Positions 38,464 to 47,889 are shown, counted from the stretch's first letter. The stretch is 64,000 nt of DNA from Aquimarina latercula DSM 2041 (GCF_000430645.1 NZ_KE387185.1:407780-471779), one strand, 5' to 3'. Program-made: numbers and translations. The notes: generated from the letters alone by a model not told the origin.

Positions 38464-38519
38464 AATTGTTTGTGTGAAAATATCATAGTTTAGATTAACT
38501 AAATTTCTAAACACAAACT
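38464..38519 (+). promoter_or_regulatory. promoter and leader shared with GH11
   Basis: AATTGTTTG, then ATATCATAGTTTAG, then ATTAACTAAATTTCTAAACA and CAAACTT recur from 19266-19325 in the same order. TAGTTTAG (38486-38493) is the likely -7 element, one base off TAnnTTTG. The GH8 start follows four bases after the block. Confidence 0.6.
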
Positions 38520-38523
38520 TCTT

Positions 38524-41500
38524 ATGAAAACAATTAAAACTTTTTTTTTAAAATTATTTTTACTCAGCGTAGTAATCGTCTCTGGACAAAATACTGTTCA
38601 GATTGAAGATTTAAACATTAGCGGTCCGTATGCAGGAGCAATTGATTCACCATTTAACGGTATTGGTTTTTATGGTAATGGTGATAAGGCCGAAGGATCA
38701 ATTAATCTTTCAACATTACCCGGTATATATAAAGTAGAAATTAGAGGAGCATCCTCCACTGATACTGAGGCTAAGATTAATTTAAATATAGACGATAATG
38801 TTAGTTCGTTTAGTTTTTCTGGAACTTCTGTTTCTAATAGTTCTAGAGAGATTAGCATTATAGGCAGTAATCCTCTTAATTTCTCTTTAGAATTGATAAC
38901 AGATAATGGATCAAATGATACATTTTTAGATCGAATTACTTTTACATTTTTAGGATTTCCGCCACCACCAAGACAAGCCCCGGTTATTCCGTCAGTACCT
39001 TCATTCGAATCTGGAGTATACAGAAATATGTTTGTAGAATTTGGAAAAACCGAAACGGAAGTACAACAAAAGATGAACGCTATCTGGGAGCATTATTTTG
39101 TAAACGGAGATAGTAACAATGAAAGGCTTTATTATGAAGTAGGTAATGATATGGCGTATATTTTGGATACAGGAAATAATGATATAAGATCAGAAGGAAT
39201 GTCTTATGGAATGATGATCTGTGTTCAACTAGGAAAGAAAGCACAGTTTGATAAATTATGGCGTTTTGCAGAAACTTATAGTCAACACCCAGAGGGAACA
39301 GAAAGAGAAGGCTTGTTTTCCTGGCAATTAAGTCGATCAAATTTTTCTATGATTGACCAAAATTCTGCACCGGATGGAGAAGAATATTTTGTAACTGCTT
39401 TATTCTTTGCAGATGCTCTTTGGGGCAGTAATGGTTCTATTGATTATAGAGCAGAGGCAAATTATATTCTTGATAATATGCTTAATAAACCAGCACCTAG
39501 TTCAGGAGGTTGCCCTACTAGTTTGATAGATGAGAATGAGAAACAAATAGTTTTTGGGATTTGTGGAAATTCTGCAAGTTTTACTGATCCATCGTATCAT
39601 CTTCCGGCTTTTTATGAAATATGGGCTATAGAAGCTGATAGTAATAATCAATTATGGGCAGATATGGCGACAGTAAGCCGTACTTATTTACTTCCGAGAG
39701 CAGCACATCCCCAAACTGGATTAATGCCAGATTATTCGGAGTTTGATGGTAGACCTGTAAATCAAGGAAATCATGGTAATTTTGAGTTTGATGCTTGGCG
39801 AAATATTATGAATATGGGATTTGATTTTGCTTGGTTTCAAAAAAGTAAAAACGATATACAACCATTAATAAACAAGCAGATCAATTTTTTTAAAGATAAA
39901 CCGGGGTATAGCACCTTATGGACATTGGATGGTTCATTTAGTAGAAACAATGATCATTCACCTGGTTTAGTGGCCTGTAACGCAGTTGGAGCTTTGGCAC
40001 TGGAAGATTCAAAAGTATGGCCTTTTATTGATGAGTTTTTTGATACTCCAATTCCTTCAGGGCAATTTAGGTATTATGATGGGTTATTATATATGATGAG
40101 TTTTATGCATTTATCAGGAAATTTTAAAGCAATTACGGGTAATGTAGATATTCCGGATTGTAATGGCACACCTTTTCCAACGGCTACTGTAACTGCAACT
40201 GATGAAACTACCCAAGGAGCTAATGATGGAAAAATCACCTTTACGTTTTCTGATGAACCTGATAGAGGAGCTATAGAGTTTAGTAGTGATGGAGGGTTAA
40301 CATATCCTCTAGACGTAAATGATAATTTAGGTTCTGCAACTTTTGATAATGTTGCTCCAGGAATTTATAATGTATGGGTTCGTTGGGGTAATAACGATTG
40401 TCCTATTAGTTTAGGCAATGTGGTAATAGAACAAGGAGATATAGTAGATCCTATACAGTCACCATTTATAAATCATACTATTCCTGGAATAATACAAGCA
40501 GAAGATTATGATAATGGAGGGCAAGGAGTTGCTTATAATGATTCCGATTCAAGTAATAATGGAGGTCAAGGTAGAACAGATGAGGGTGTTGATCTACAGA
40601 ATACATCTGATACTGGAAGTGGTACTAATGTAGGATGGACAAATAATGGAGAATGGTTAGAGTATACAATAGGAAATGTTACTCCTGGAACTTATGACAT
40701 AGTCTTAAGAGTTGCAAGTACTCAAAATAATTCTAAATCACTATCACTTAAATTAGGAACATCAGAATTAGGTTCTACAGTTATTCCTAATACAAATGGA
40801 TGGCAATCATGGCAAAGTTTACGTATAGAAAATGTACAAATTTCCAGTGGAAACGCAAATCAAGTATTACGATTAGACATTTCAGGAGGTCTTTTTAATA
40901 TCAATTGGATAAGATTCGAAGAATCGGAAGGTGACACAGGAGGTTCAATCTGTAATAAAATACAAGCAGAAAATAATTCAGACAGTTTTTATCAATTGAA
41001 TACTGTAAATGGAATAGTAACAAATATTGGTTATTCTCATTGGTTGAAGTTTGATAATATTGATATATCAGGTGGCAAGTTTACCTTTAGGTATTCTAAG
41101 GGAAATAATGAAAACGGTTATATGAAAATAAGACTTGATAATAATCAGGATAGTAATAATATAGCAGAGATATATCCAGAAAGTACAGGAGGATGGAATA
41201 ACTATGTAGAAGAAACAGTTGATATATCAGGATCTGGTAATCATGTTGTGTATTTGTATTTTCATAATGCAAGTAGAAATATTCAATTAGATTGGATTAG
41301 CTTTAAAGCTGAATGCGATCAACGAATTAACGAGGAAATTGGATTAAAAGATGAAGAAGAAACTATTAGAGTTTTTCCTAATCCAAGTAAAGGGAATGTA
41401 AACATAGAAGTATCAGATTACAATGATATAAGACAAATGGTTTTATTTGATTTATCCGGTAGAGAGATAAGAAGTATCAGAGAGATAAATCAAAAAGAAT

Positions 41501-41589
41501 ATAGTTTCAGTAATCTTAGCAAAGGTGTTTATCTTTTGAAGGTATATAAGAACAAGAAATCAATAGTTGAGAAGGTAGTAATTAATTAA
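38524..41589 (+). CDS. GH8 xylanase/exo-oligoxylanase with carbohydrate-binding modules and type IX sorting domain
   Basis: A 1021-residue secreted enzyme. A signal peptide is followed by an N-terminal jelly-roll-like module (about 25-145). The GH8 domain (about 155-545) has general acid Glu224 in RSEGMSYGMM and Asp284 in NSAPDGEEYF. Then come a beta-sandwich linker domain (about 550-645), a CBM6-like module (about 655-800; QAEDYDNGGQGVAY, NGEWLEYTI, NINWIRFEE), a second CBM6/CBM36-like module (about 815-930; KIQAENNSDSFYQL, IQLDWISFK) and a type A type IX sorting domain (about 945-1021; VFPNPSKGNVNIEV, LSKGVYLLKVY, ending KVVIN). GH8 also includes chitosanases and cellulases; the xylan locus and shared regulation with GH11 favour xylan or xylo-oligosaccharides. 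It stands alone between two hairpins. The full multi-module layout is richer than usual for GH8. Confidence 0.88.
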   Translation: MKTIKTFFLKLFLLSVVIVSGQNTVQIEDLNISGPYAGAIDSPFNGIGFYGNGDKAEGSINLSTLPGIYKVEIRGASSTDTEAKINLNIDDNVSSFSFSGTSVSNSSREISIIGSNPLNFSLELITDNGSNDTFLDRITFTFLGFPPPPRQAPVIPSVPSFESGVYRNMFVEFGKTETEVQQKMNAIWEHYFVNGDSNNERLYYEVGNDMAYILDTGNNDIRSEGMSYGMMICVQLGKKAQFDKLWRFAETYSQHPEGTEREGLFSWQLSRSNFSMIDQNSAPDGEEYFVTALFFADALWGSNGSIDYRAEANYILDNMLNKPAPSSGGCPTSLIDENEKQIVFGICGNSASFTDPSYHLPAFYEIWAIEADSNNQLWADMATVSRTYLLPRAAHPQTGLMPDYSEFDGRPVNQGNHGNFEFDAWRNIMNMGFDFAWFQKSKNDIQPLINKQINFFKDKPGYSTLWTLDGSFSRNNDHSPGLVACNAVGALALEDSKVWPFIDEFFDTPIPSGQFRYYDGLLYMMSFMHLSGNFKAITGNVDIPDCNGTPFPTATVTATDETTQGANDGKITFTFSDEPDRGAIEFSSDGGLTYPLDVNDNLGSATFDNVAPGIYNVWVRWGNNDCPISLGNVVIEQGDIVDPIQSPFINHTIPGIIQAEDYDNGGQGVAYNDSDSSNNGGQGRTDEGVDLQNTSDTGSGTNVGWTNNGEWLEYTIGNVTPGTYDIVLRVASTQNNSKSLSLKLGTSELGSTVIPNTNGWQSWQSLRIENVQISSGNANQVLRLDISGGLFNINWIRFEESEGDTGGSICNKIQAENNSDSFYQLNTVNGIVTNIGYSHWLKFDNIDISGGKFTFRYSKGNNENGYMKIRLDNNQDSNNIAEIYPESTGGWNNYVEETVDISGSGNHVVYLYFHNASRNIQLDWISFKAECDQRINEEIGLKDEEETIRVFPNPSKGNVNIEVSDYNDIRQMVLFDLSGREIRSIREINQKEYSFSNLSKGVYLLKVYKNKKSIVEKVVIN

Positions 41590-41619
41590 CTTCGGTTTAC
41601 CTTTTAACAAGTATTATAA

Positions 41620-41658
41620 AATCCCTGTTTAGTAAAATTTACAGGGATTCTATTTTTA
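41620..41658 (+). terminator. Rho-independent terminator after GH8
   Basis: A 9-bp stem, AATCCCTGT/ACAGGGATT with a 12-base loop, is followed by CTATTTTT. It shares its stem core with the terminator at 38134. Confidence 0.8.
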
Positions 41659-42518
41659 GAAAAATCAATATTATTCCTTGTAAACTCTCTAAAATGAAAA
41701 GATATTTCAGATATAATATATTATTGTTTTTTTAACAAAAAAAGATATAGTATTTGTTCTTAAGCAAATTAATGAAACGGAGATAAAAGAGATTTTTTTG
41801 CTTGAAAACACACTCTTTTTGAATAAAAATTGTAGTTTTTTTATAAATTTCACTCCATTTTAAGTAAAAAATGAAATCATCAAAACAATTTTTTAGTGTT
41901 TTGTTAACATTTTAATCAGTGATTTAACAATGCTTATGTTAAAGAGTCTTAACACAAGTTAAAGCCAGTTAAATGTCTTGACAAAATTTAATTATTACTT
42001 ATATTAAAGATGTATTTGATATATAAACAATCTTTAAAATATATTCTTTTCTACTACTATGTTGCAATCCCCTTTTAGAATTGTTTTAGTACGAATAAAT
42101 TTCTTTAGCATCTAGAAATAATAAACAAAAACTTTTATCAATATATGAAAGAAGTTAGCGTATTATGTTTAAGAATTGAACACAAGAAATCTATAATTTT
42201 TCAGAGATTAACGGGCAGATAGAATTTTATTATATAGAATTTGAGGACAGTTTAGTTAACCTTCTAGATAGATTTTCAGTAATAATAAATTAATAATGGA
42301 AAAAACACTTAAACTACAATTTATATACCCAAAATCATTTTATATTAGTATTTAATAGTGTTTTTAAAACGTTGTAATAACGAAAACAGATTAATAAGGC
42401 TAATTTTTTTTTGAATTGATTAATTTTTCTGTTTTAGTTATTTCACTTTTGCATATCAATTTTATTACTCATACTTCCTGTAGGAAATTAAATTTTAGTA
42501 ATTTTAAAACAAAACATT
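41659..42518. other. long AT-rich gap without recognisable genes
   Basis: About 860 bases with no open reading frame that looks like a gene. TTTTAAGTAAAAAA at 41858 resembles half of the palindrome at 21271. An ACGAAAAC half-site of the LacI type is at 42379. Both are single halves and may be chance. It holds the end of the xylan locus and any promoter of the genes that follow. Confidence 0.5.
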
Positions 42519-42635
42519 TTGAAAAATAAAAACAATATACAGCGACCAGGATTAAAGAAAAAGCATTTTGGTAGCAGAGGGTTTTTAAGGAAAATCCGGA
42601 ATAAAGTGAAACATAGCGTGACACCTAAAAAGTAA
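42519..42635 (+). CDS. possible 38-residue basic protein
   Basis: A TTG-started frame encodes a very basic peptide: KNKNNIQRPGLKKKHFG, then SRGFLRKIRNKVKHSVTPKK, then TAA. It has no hydrophobic segment and about 15 Lys/Arg, so it could bind nucleic acid. It ends 27 bases before the DUF6588 gene. The codon choice looks coding (no rare run, balanced third bases), but the start is a TTG and no family was recognised. Confidence 0.35.
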   Translation: MKNKNNIQRPGLKKKHFGSRGFLRKIRNKVKHSVTPKK

Positions 42636-42662
42636 AATGATATATAAAACTCCCAAAATCTT

Positions 42663-43676
42663 ATGAAAAAACTATTACTTATTCTTTTTGTTTTCAATTT
42701 TATTAATGTGGTAGCTCAAGAAAATATAGATGATTTATTAGCCGCCGGAGTAAATGATGCTCAACGTTTTGCTACTGATTATTTAGAACCGGTCTCTGGA
42801 GGGCTTATCTATAGTATGAATCAAGGTTGGTTCAATAGTGCAAAGTCTAAAAGAAAATTTGGATTTGATATCTCAGTTATTCTAAATACCTCTTTTGTGG
42901 GGAGTGATAACAAATCATTTATTTTAGATACTTCACAATATGAAAATTTGCAATTTAGAGATGGTAGTGTTGAGAAAGAAGTAGCTACTGCTTTTGGAGA
43001 TATTGAAGGTGTTATTGTTGTTGTAGAAGGAGAAAGTTCAATTCCTGGATTACCTCCGCAAGATGCAGAATTCGAACTACCTACTGGACTAGGAGAATCT
43101 AATATTAATTTTGTTCCAACGGCTTTTTTACAAGCTAGTTTTAGCCCTCTGAAGGGAACAGAAATAAAAGCAAGATTCTTTCCGCAAATTAAAACTAGTG
43201 ATGCAAAAGTAAGTTTTTATGGAATTGGGTTACAGCACGAATTTACTTCTTGGTTACCAGCTGATAAATTATTCCCAATAGCTATTGCTGGATTGATAGC
43301 ATATACACATCTTGATGGAAGCTATGATTTTACTAACACAAATATAGTAGATGGAGAAAATCAACAATTCGAGAATAATACTAATACATTACTTTTTCAA
43401 TTAATAGGATCTACAAAATTACCAGTGTTTAATGTGTATGGAGGGATTGGTTATATTTCTGGAACTTCAACTACTGATCTTAAGGGAACTTATAGAGTGC
43501 GGTCAGGAATTGTGTCAGAGGAGGAAATAACAAATCCATTTTCTGTAGAAAATAAAGTTTCAGGGGTAAGAGGAACGTTAGGAGCTAAAGTATCGGTAGG
43601 GTTTTTTAAGGCTAATTTAGAATATAGTTTATCAGAATATAGTGGAGTATCCTTAGGGTTAAATTTCGGATTTTAA
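42663..43676 (+). CDS. DUF6588 family outer membrane protein
   Basis: A 337-residue exported protein with signal peptide (NFINVVAQENID), of a Bacteroidota family with no assigned function. NDAQRFATDYLEPVSGGLIYSMNQGWF is the family's opening. The rest is rich in alternating hydrophobic residues (FLQASFSPLKGTEIKARFFPQI, SFYGIGLQHEFTSW, VSGVRGTLGAKVSVGFFKANLEYSL) and ends in GLNFGF, so an outer membrane beta-barrel is likely. It is not in an operon with a neighbour: the next genes run the other way. Confidence 0.75.
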   Translation: MKKLLLILFVFNFINVVAQENIDDLLAAGVNDAQRFATDYLEPVSGGLIYSMNQGWFNSAKSKRKFGFDISVILNTSFVGSDNKSFILDTSQYENLQFRDGSVEKEVATAFGDIEGVIVVVEGESSIPGLPPQDAEFELPTGLGESNINFVPTAFLQASFSPLKGTEIKARFFPQIKTSDAKVSFYGIGLQHEFTSWLPADKLFPIAIAGLIAYTHLDGSYDFTNTNIVDGENQQFENNTNTLLFQLIGSTKLPVFNVYGGIGYISGTSTTDLKGTYRVRSGIVSEEEITNPFSVENKVSGVRGTLGAKVSVGFFKANLEYSLSEYSGVSLGLNFGF

Positions 43677-43742
43677 ACATCAGATAAAAGAAATTTAGAA
43701 AAATTCTTACGTCCAAATAAATTTATATAAATATTTAAATTT

Positions 43743-44621
43743 TTAGGATAATTTCTCTGCATATGAAGCAGGGTGTATTCCTGAGCCATATTTAGAGGCT
43801 AAAACTTTGGTGAATTCTGCGCCAAAAAAAAGAATTAAGCTGGAATACGAAACCCAAAGTAAAATTAGTATCACGGAGCCTGCCGCTCCAAAAGTTGATT
43901 GAGGATTAACTGTACCAAAATAAATGCCTAAAGCACTTTTTCCGATACTAAATAAAATGGTAGTCACAAAAGCGCCAAGCCAGACATCTTTCCATTTAAT
44001 TTTTACATCAGGCAGAATTTTAAAAATCATTGCAAAAAGTACTGTTATCAGTATCAATGATAAAATAAAATTGATAATTTGAATCACATAGATGACAAAA
44101 TTTGGGAAATGTTGACCAATCCAATCTGTTGTTGCGGTAATAAAAGCTGTTAATACCAAGGATGTAAGTAATAAGAACCCAATTACGAGAATAAGGCCCA
44201 AAGAAAAAATACGGTCTTTAATCATTTTAAAGATTTCATTCTTCGGTTTGGGCTTTACCTTCCATATTATATTCAAGGACTTCTGAAGTGCAATAAACAT
44301 TCCTGTAGCTCCATATAGTAATGTTACTATTCCGATAATAATTACTAAAGTTGATTGTTCTTGATCAATAGCATTTTTCAACATACCTTCTATCGTATTT
44401 GCAACGTCTTGACCAAGTACTTCCGATATTTCTCTAATAATTTTCCCCTTTATTTCATTTTTTTTATAAAAAATACCCGTTGTCTGTATTATAATAATAA
44501 GCAATGCTGGAAAAGAAAATAATGCATAATAACTAACGGATGCACTCATTTGAAATGGTTCATTGGAGCTCCAGTTTTTATAAGTTGTAACTAAAATCTT
44601 AAAAAATGATTTAATTTTCAT
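43743..44621 (-). CDS. YihY/BrkB-family inner membrane protein
   Basis: About 292 residues from ATG 44621 (a GTG 15 bases upstream is also in frame). Six predicted transmembrane helices. Family marks: NEPFQMSASVSYYALFSFPALLIIII, YGATGMFIALQKSLNIIW, VKIKWKDVWLGAFVTTILFSIGKSALGIYFG and SVILILLWVSYSSLILFFGAEFTKV. The family (once misnamed RNase BN) has proposed roles in envelope transport without proof. It follows the PafA gene by 30 bases and is probably co-transcribed. Confidence 0.85.
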   Translation of the reverse strand: MKIKSFFKILVTTYKNWSSNEPFQMSASVSYYALFSFPALLIIIIQTTGIFYKKNEIKGKIIREISEVLGQDVANTIEGMLKNAIDQEQSTLVIIIGIVTLLYGATGMFIALQKSLNIIWKVKPKPKNEIFKMIKDRIFSLGLILVIGFLLLTSLVLTAFITATTDWIGQHFPNFVIYVIQIINFILSLILITVLFAMIFKILPDVKIKWKDVWLGAFVTTILFSIGKSALGIYFGTVNPQSTFGAAGSVILILLWVSYSSLILFFGAEFTKVLASKYGSGIHPASYAEKLS

Positions 44622-44651
44622 GATGATTCTATTCACTTTTAGATAAAAAAA

Positions 44652-46298
44652 TTATTCTGTAACTTCACTTATTACATTTCCAGTAGTTCCGTTTGGGAAA
44701 GAAATACCTAATAATACAGCAATAGTAGGTGCAATATCTGATACAAAAGTTGATTTATTAGTAACTCCTTTTTTAATATTAGATCCATAGAAAAGTAGTG
44801 GAACATGAGTGTCATATATATATCCACTACTATGCGCGGAACCAGTTTTGGAGTATGTTATGGTAGAAGGTGTCAAAACGTAACAAACATCACCACTACG
44901 CTTAGGGTCAAATCCTTTTTTAATCTTTGATCCAATAATACTCGAAAAGTCAGAAGCCTCAATTTGAGATCTAGTAAACACTCTGTTAATTTGTTTTTTT
45001 TGGAATAGATAATCAGCAATCTCCTTTTGTATTTTTTTACTATCGAGCTGAAGTTTATTTATTAGTTGATAGTTTAAAAAAACCTGATGATTAGAAATAT
45101 TTTCGATAATACTATCCCTCTTATATAATTTCTGGATATAATTTTTTAATTCCAAATGTATAGTAGCTTCTTTAAAATAACCTGAAGGTATTTTCTTCGT
45201 TTTTAGATAACTGGGCACGTGAGTAGCACCGTGATCAGAAGTCAGAAATAATATGTATTCTTCCTTTCCAACAAAAAAGTCCAATTTTTTTATGAGTAAC
45301 TCAATATCTTTATCCAGTCTGATATATGTATCTTCAATTTCTTTAGAATTTACTCCAAAATTATGACCTATATAGTCTGTGCTCGAAAAACTAATCATTA
45401 AGAAATCAGTGTGATTATCTTTTCCTAGCTTCTCTTCTTCTATAGCTTTAATTGCAAAATTTGTTGTCAAACTGTTACCAAAAGGAGTTCGGGTTATAAT
45501 ATCATATTCTCCATTGAGGTTTTTTAATTTATCTAAATCATAAGGAAATACAGCTTTTTCCTTCCCTTTAAAACCTCTTTCAAAATTAGTGAAATCAGGA
45601 CCACTTTCATCGTAAGTATTAATGTCGTATAAAGTATTCCATGTTTTATAATAACTATCAATAAGTTCTGATTCATTAAAATCAATAACCCATTTAGGTA
45701 ACCTGTCCATATAGAAAGAAGATGATATCCAATTTCCTTGAGCCTTCCCTCTAAACCAGTATGCCGCATTTGCAGTATGTCCTCCGGATAATATAGCTCC
45801 TCTTTCTTTAAGACCAATACTAATCGATTTGCCTTTCATTTGGGTATGGATTCGATTTTGATCTGCAATTGTAGTAAGTTTAAGAAGAGAAGGAGACATT
45901 TTGCCATCTGGGCTACTTGTTCCTGTAGGAGATACATCAGAATCAGACACGCAGTATATTTTTTCTTTTTTCTCTCTGTCATACCAAATATTTCCAATGA
46001 TTCCATGATATCTGGGAGTCGTACCTGTAAAAATTGAAGCGTGCCCTGGCCCAGTGTTAGTAGGTATATAATCAAAATGATGATTATTACAGGAAAACCC
46101 ATTCGATATAATTTTTTTAAATCCGCCGGTACCGTACTTATTGTAGAAACGGGTCAAATAATCATACCGCATTTGATCAACAACAATACCAACAACCAAT
46201 TTGGTTTTTTTTTCGGCCTTTTTTTGATCGCCTTTTTGCTGTGCATTTACAGCAGAAAATATTATAAAAAATAGAATAAAAGTTTTTTTAAAAATCAT
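44652..46298 (-). CDS. PafA-like alkaline phosphatase
   Basis: A 548-residue exported phosphatase that removes phosphate from monoesters in the periplasm and does not need phosphate starvation to be made in many Bacteroidota. The signal peptide ends FSAVNAQQK. The alkaline phosphatase superfamily core shows VVGIVVDQMRYDYL (metal-binding Asp), the nucleophile Thr in TNTGPGHASIFTG (about residue 80-82), IGLKERGAILSGGHTANA (the Lys and Arg that mark PafA among the superfamily), MISFSSTDYIGHNFG and LTSDHGATHVP (metal ligands). It shares a 128-base intergenic region with the divergent CotH-type gene. Its gene precedes the YihY gene in one unit. Confidence 0.88.
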   Translation of the reverse strand: MIFKKTFILFFIIFSAVNAQQKGDQKKAEKKTKLVVGIVVDQMRYDYLTRFYNKYGTGGFKKIISNGFSCNNHHFDYIPTNTGPGHASIFTGTTPRYHGIIGNIWYDREKKEKIYCVSDSDVSPTGTSSPDGKMSPSLLKLTTIADQNRIHTQMKGKSISIGLKERGAILSGGHTANAAYWFRGKAQGNWISSSFYMDRLPKWVIDFNESELIDSYYKTWNTLYDINTYDESGPDFTNFERGFKGKEKAVFPYDLDKLKNLNGEYDIITRTPFGNSLTTNFAIKAIEEEKLGKDNHTDFLMISFSSTDYIGHNFGVNSKEIEDTYIRLDKDIELLIKKLDFFVGKEEYILFLTSDHGATHVPSYLKTKKIPSGYFKEATIHLELKNYIQKLYKRDSIIENISNHQVFLNYQLINKLQLDSKKIQKEIADYLFQKKQINRVFTRSQIEASDFSSIIGSKIKKGFDPKRSGDVCYVLTPSTITYSKTGSAHSSGYIYDTHVPLLFYGSNIKKGVTNKSTFVSDIAPTIAVLLGISFPNGTTGNVISEVTE

Positions 46299-46426
46299 AG
46301 AAGTTGAAGTTACTTAAAATGCTTTTAATTATAGAGCAATTTTATGGATTACGATAAACTTTATATGGATAGTGTTATTTTTTCATTTTATTACATCGAT
46401 CTTTGTTTTAAATCCTAAAACACTAT

Positions 46427-47869
46427 ATGAAAATTCGAGGACTACTTTTATATGTTGTTTTATTTTGTTCGGTACTTCACTCACAAAATGTTAAAACCAT
46501 TGTCCCAAAAAAAGAAAGCTATTGTGTAGACGAAAAAAATAATATAATCATATGGTATTCTAGTATTTCAAAATATAAGAATGAAGGTTTCACTGGTATA
46601 AAGGCAACTTTTAATGATAATTTGATATTTTCCGAAGAGGTAAAAGAACTTTCTTATCAAAGAAGTTTTGAGGTTAACAGGAATGGGAATTTGTTTAAAC
46701 TTTATTTTACAGAATTACCTCTTATTCAAATTAATACCTCCGAAAAAATAATAGATGATCCCAAAAGGGATGCTACATTTTCAATAGTTAGAGACAGTCT
46801 CGTAAAGTCTGCAATAGTTGGAATTGAACATCGGGGTAATATTTCATTAAAGTTTCCTAAAAAATCGTATGATTTAGAGTTTTGGAAAGATCCTGACATA
46901 CAAGAATCAGAGGATATACAGTTTGGTAACCTAAGAGAAGATGATGATTGGATTTTAGATGGATTGTATAATGAACCTTTAAGATTGAGATCATATTTCT
47001 GCAATAAATTATGGTTATCAATACATAAACCATATTATCTGGATAAAGAACCAGAAGCTAAAAGTGGTATTGATTTAATGTATGTTGAGGTTTTTGTAAA
47101 TAAAGCATATAAAGGTGTATATGCATTGACAGAACAAGTTGATCGAAAACTGCTGAAATTAAAAAAATATAAGAAAGGTTCTGTTTACGGAGAATTATTT
47201 AAAGCAGCGAGTTACAGCGGAGGCCCATCTTATAAGAGCGCTCCAAAATATAGAAATATCTTTCCGCATTGGGCAGGATATGAAATGGAATATCCTTTTA
47301 TTAATTATAAATCTCATTGGAAAAATATTCATAAATACACAAAGTTTGTAATTAAATCAAAAGAGAACTCTTTTAAGAAAAAGATTAGTAAAAAGTTTTA
47401 TCTAGATAATGCAATAGATTACTTTCTATTTGTAAACTTAATTAGAGCTACCGATAATTTGGGCAAGAATTTCTACGTAGCTCGATACACGAAACAAACT
47501 CCATATTTTAATATTCCTTGGGATTTAGATGGTGTGTTAGGTGTGATCCAAGATGGTAAAAGAATTTCCACTACCGATGACGTTCTAAGTAATGAATTAT
47601 TTGATAAATTATTAAGAGTAAATCCTAACAATTATCGTCAAAGATTAAAAAACCGTTGGTTTGAATTAAGAAAAGAAGCACTTAGTGATCAACAGCTGTC
47701 ACATACGCTTAGAGAAAACTATGATTTTTTTAAAAACAATAAGATCTACGAAAGAGAAGTACTAGTTTGGGGATCTGATATAAAATTACATGATCATTAC
47801 GAGTATTTAGAGAACTGGTTAGAAAAAAGATTAGTTTTTTTGGATACATATTTCGAGAAGCTCAATTAG
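46427..47869 (+). CDS. CotH-family atypical protein kinase, exported
   Basis: A 480-residue protein with signal peptide (LFCSVLHSQNVK) and a CotH kinase domain (PF08757 type). In spore-forming Firmicutes CotH phosphorylates coat proteins; Bacteroidota copies are exported and their targets unknown. Visible features: IEHRGNISLKFPKKSYDLEFW (Lys and nucleotide-binding strand), REDDDWILDGLYNEPLRLRSYF, YKGVYALTEQVDRKLL, the catalytic-loop Asp343 in RATDNLGKNFY and metal-binding Asp366/Asp368 in IPWDLDGVLG. All expected residues are present, so it should be active. It is transcribed alone. A protein at 51444-55157 carries a similar D-x-x-x-x-N/Q ... IP-x-D-x-D pattern. Confidence 0.85.
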   Translation: MKIRGLLLYVVLFCSVLHSQNVKTIVPKKESYCVDEKNNIIIWYSSISKYKNEGFTGIKATFNDNLIFSEEVKELSYQRSFEVNRNGNLFKLYFTELPLIQINTSEKIIDDPKRDATFSIVRDSLVKSAIVGIEHRGNISLKFPKKSYDLEFWKDPDIQESEDIQFGNLREDDDWILDGLYNEPLRLRSYFCNKLWLSIHKPYYLDKEPEAKSGIDLMYVEVFVNKAYKGVYALTEQVDRKLLKLKKYKKGSVYGELFKAASYSGGPSYKSAPKYRNIFPHWAGYEMEYPFINYKSHWKNIHKYTKFVIKSKENSFKKKISKKFYLDNAIDYFLFVNLIRATDNLGKNFYVARYTKQTPYFNIPWDLDGVLGVIQDGKRISTTDDVLSNELFDKLLRVNPNNYRQRLKNRWFELRKEALSDQQLSHTLRENYDFFKNNKIYEREVLVWGSDIKLHDHYEYLENWLEKRLVFLDTYFEKLN

Positions 47870-47889
47870 TTCCACGACAATTAGTTTTT

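Noticed and set aside
42488-42697. A minus-strand frame of 69 residues rich in Phe.
   Set aside because: It overlaps the plus-strand start region of the DUF6588 gene and shows only low-complexity hydrophobic composition.
45533-46102. Two overlapping minus-strand frames inside the PafA gene.
   Set aside because: They are in another frame of a well-matched phosphatase gene and have no family signature.
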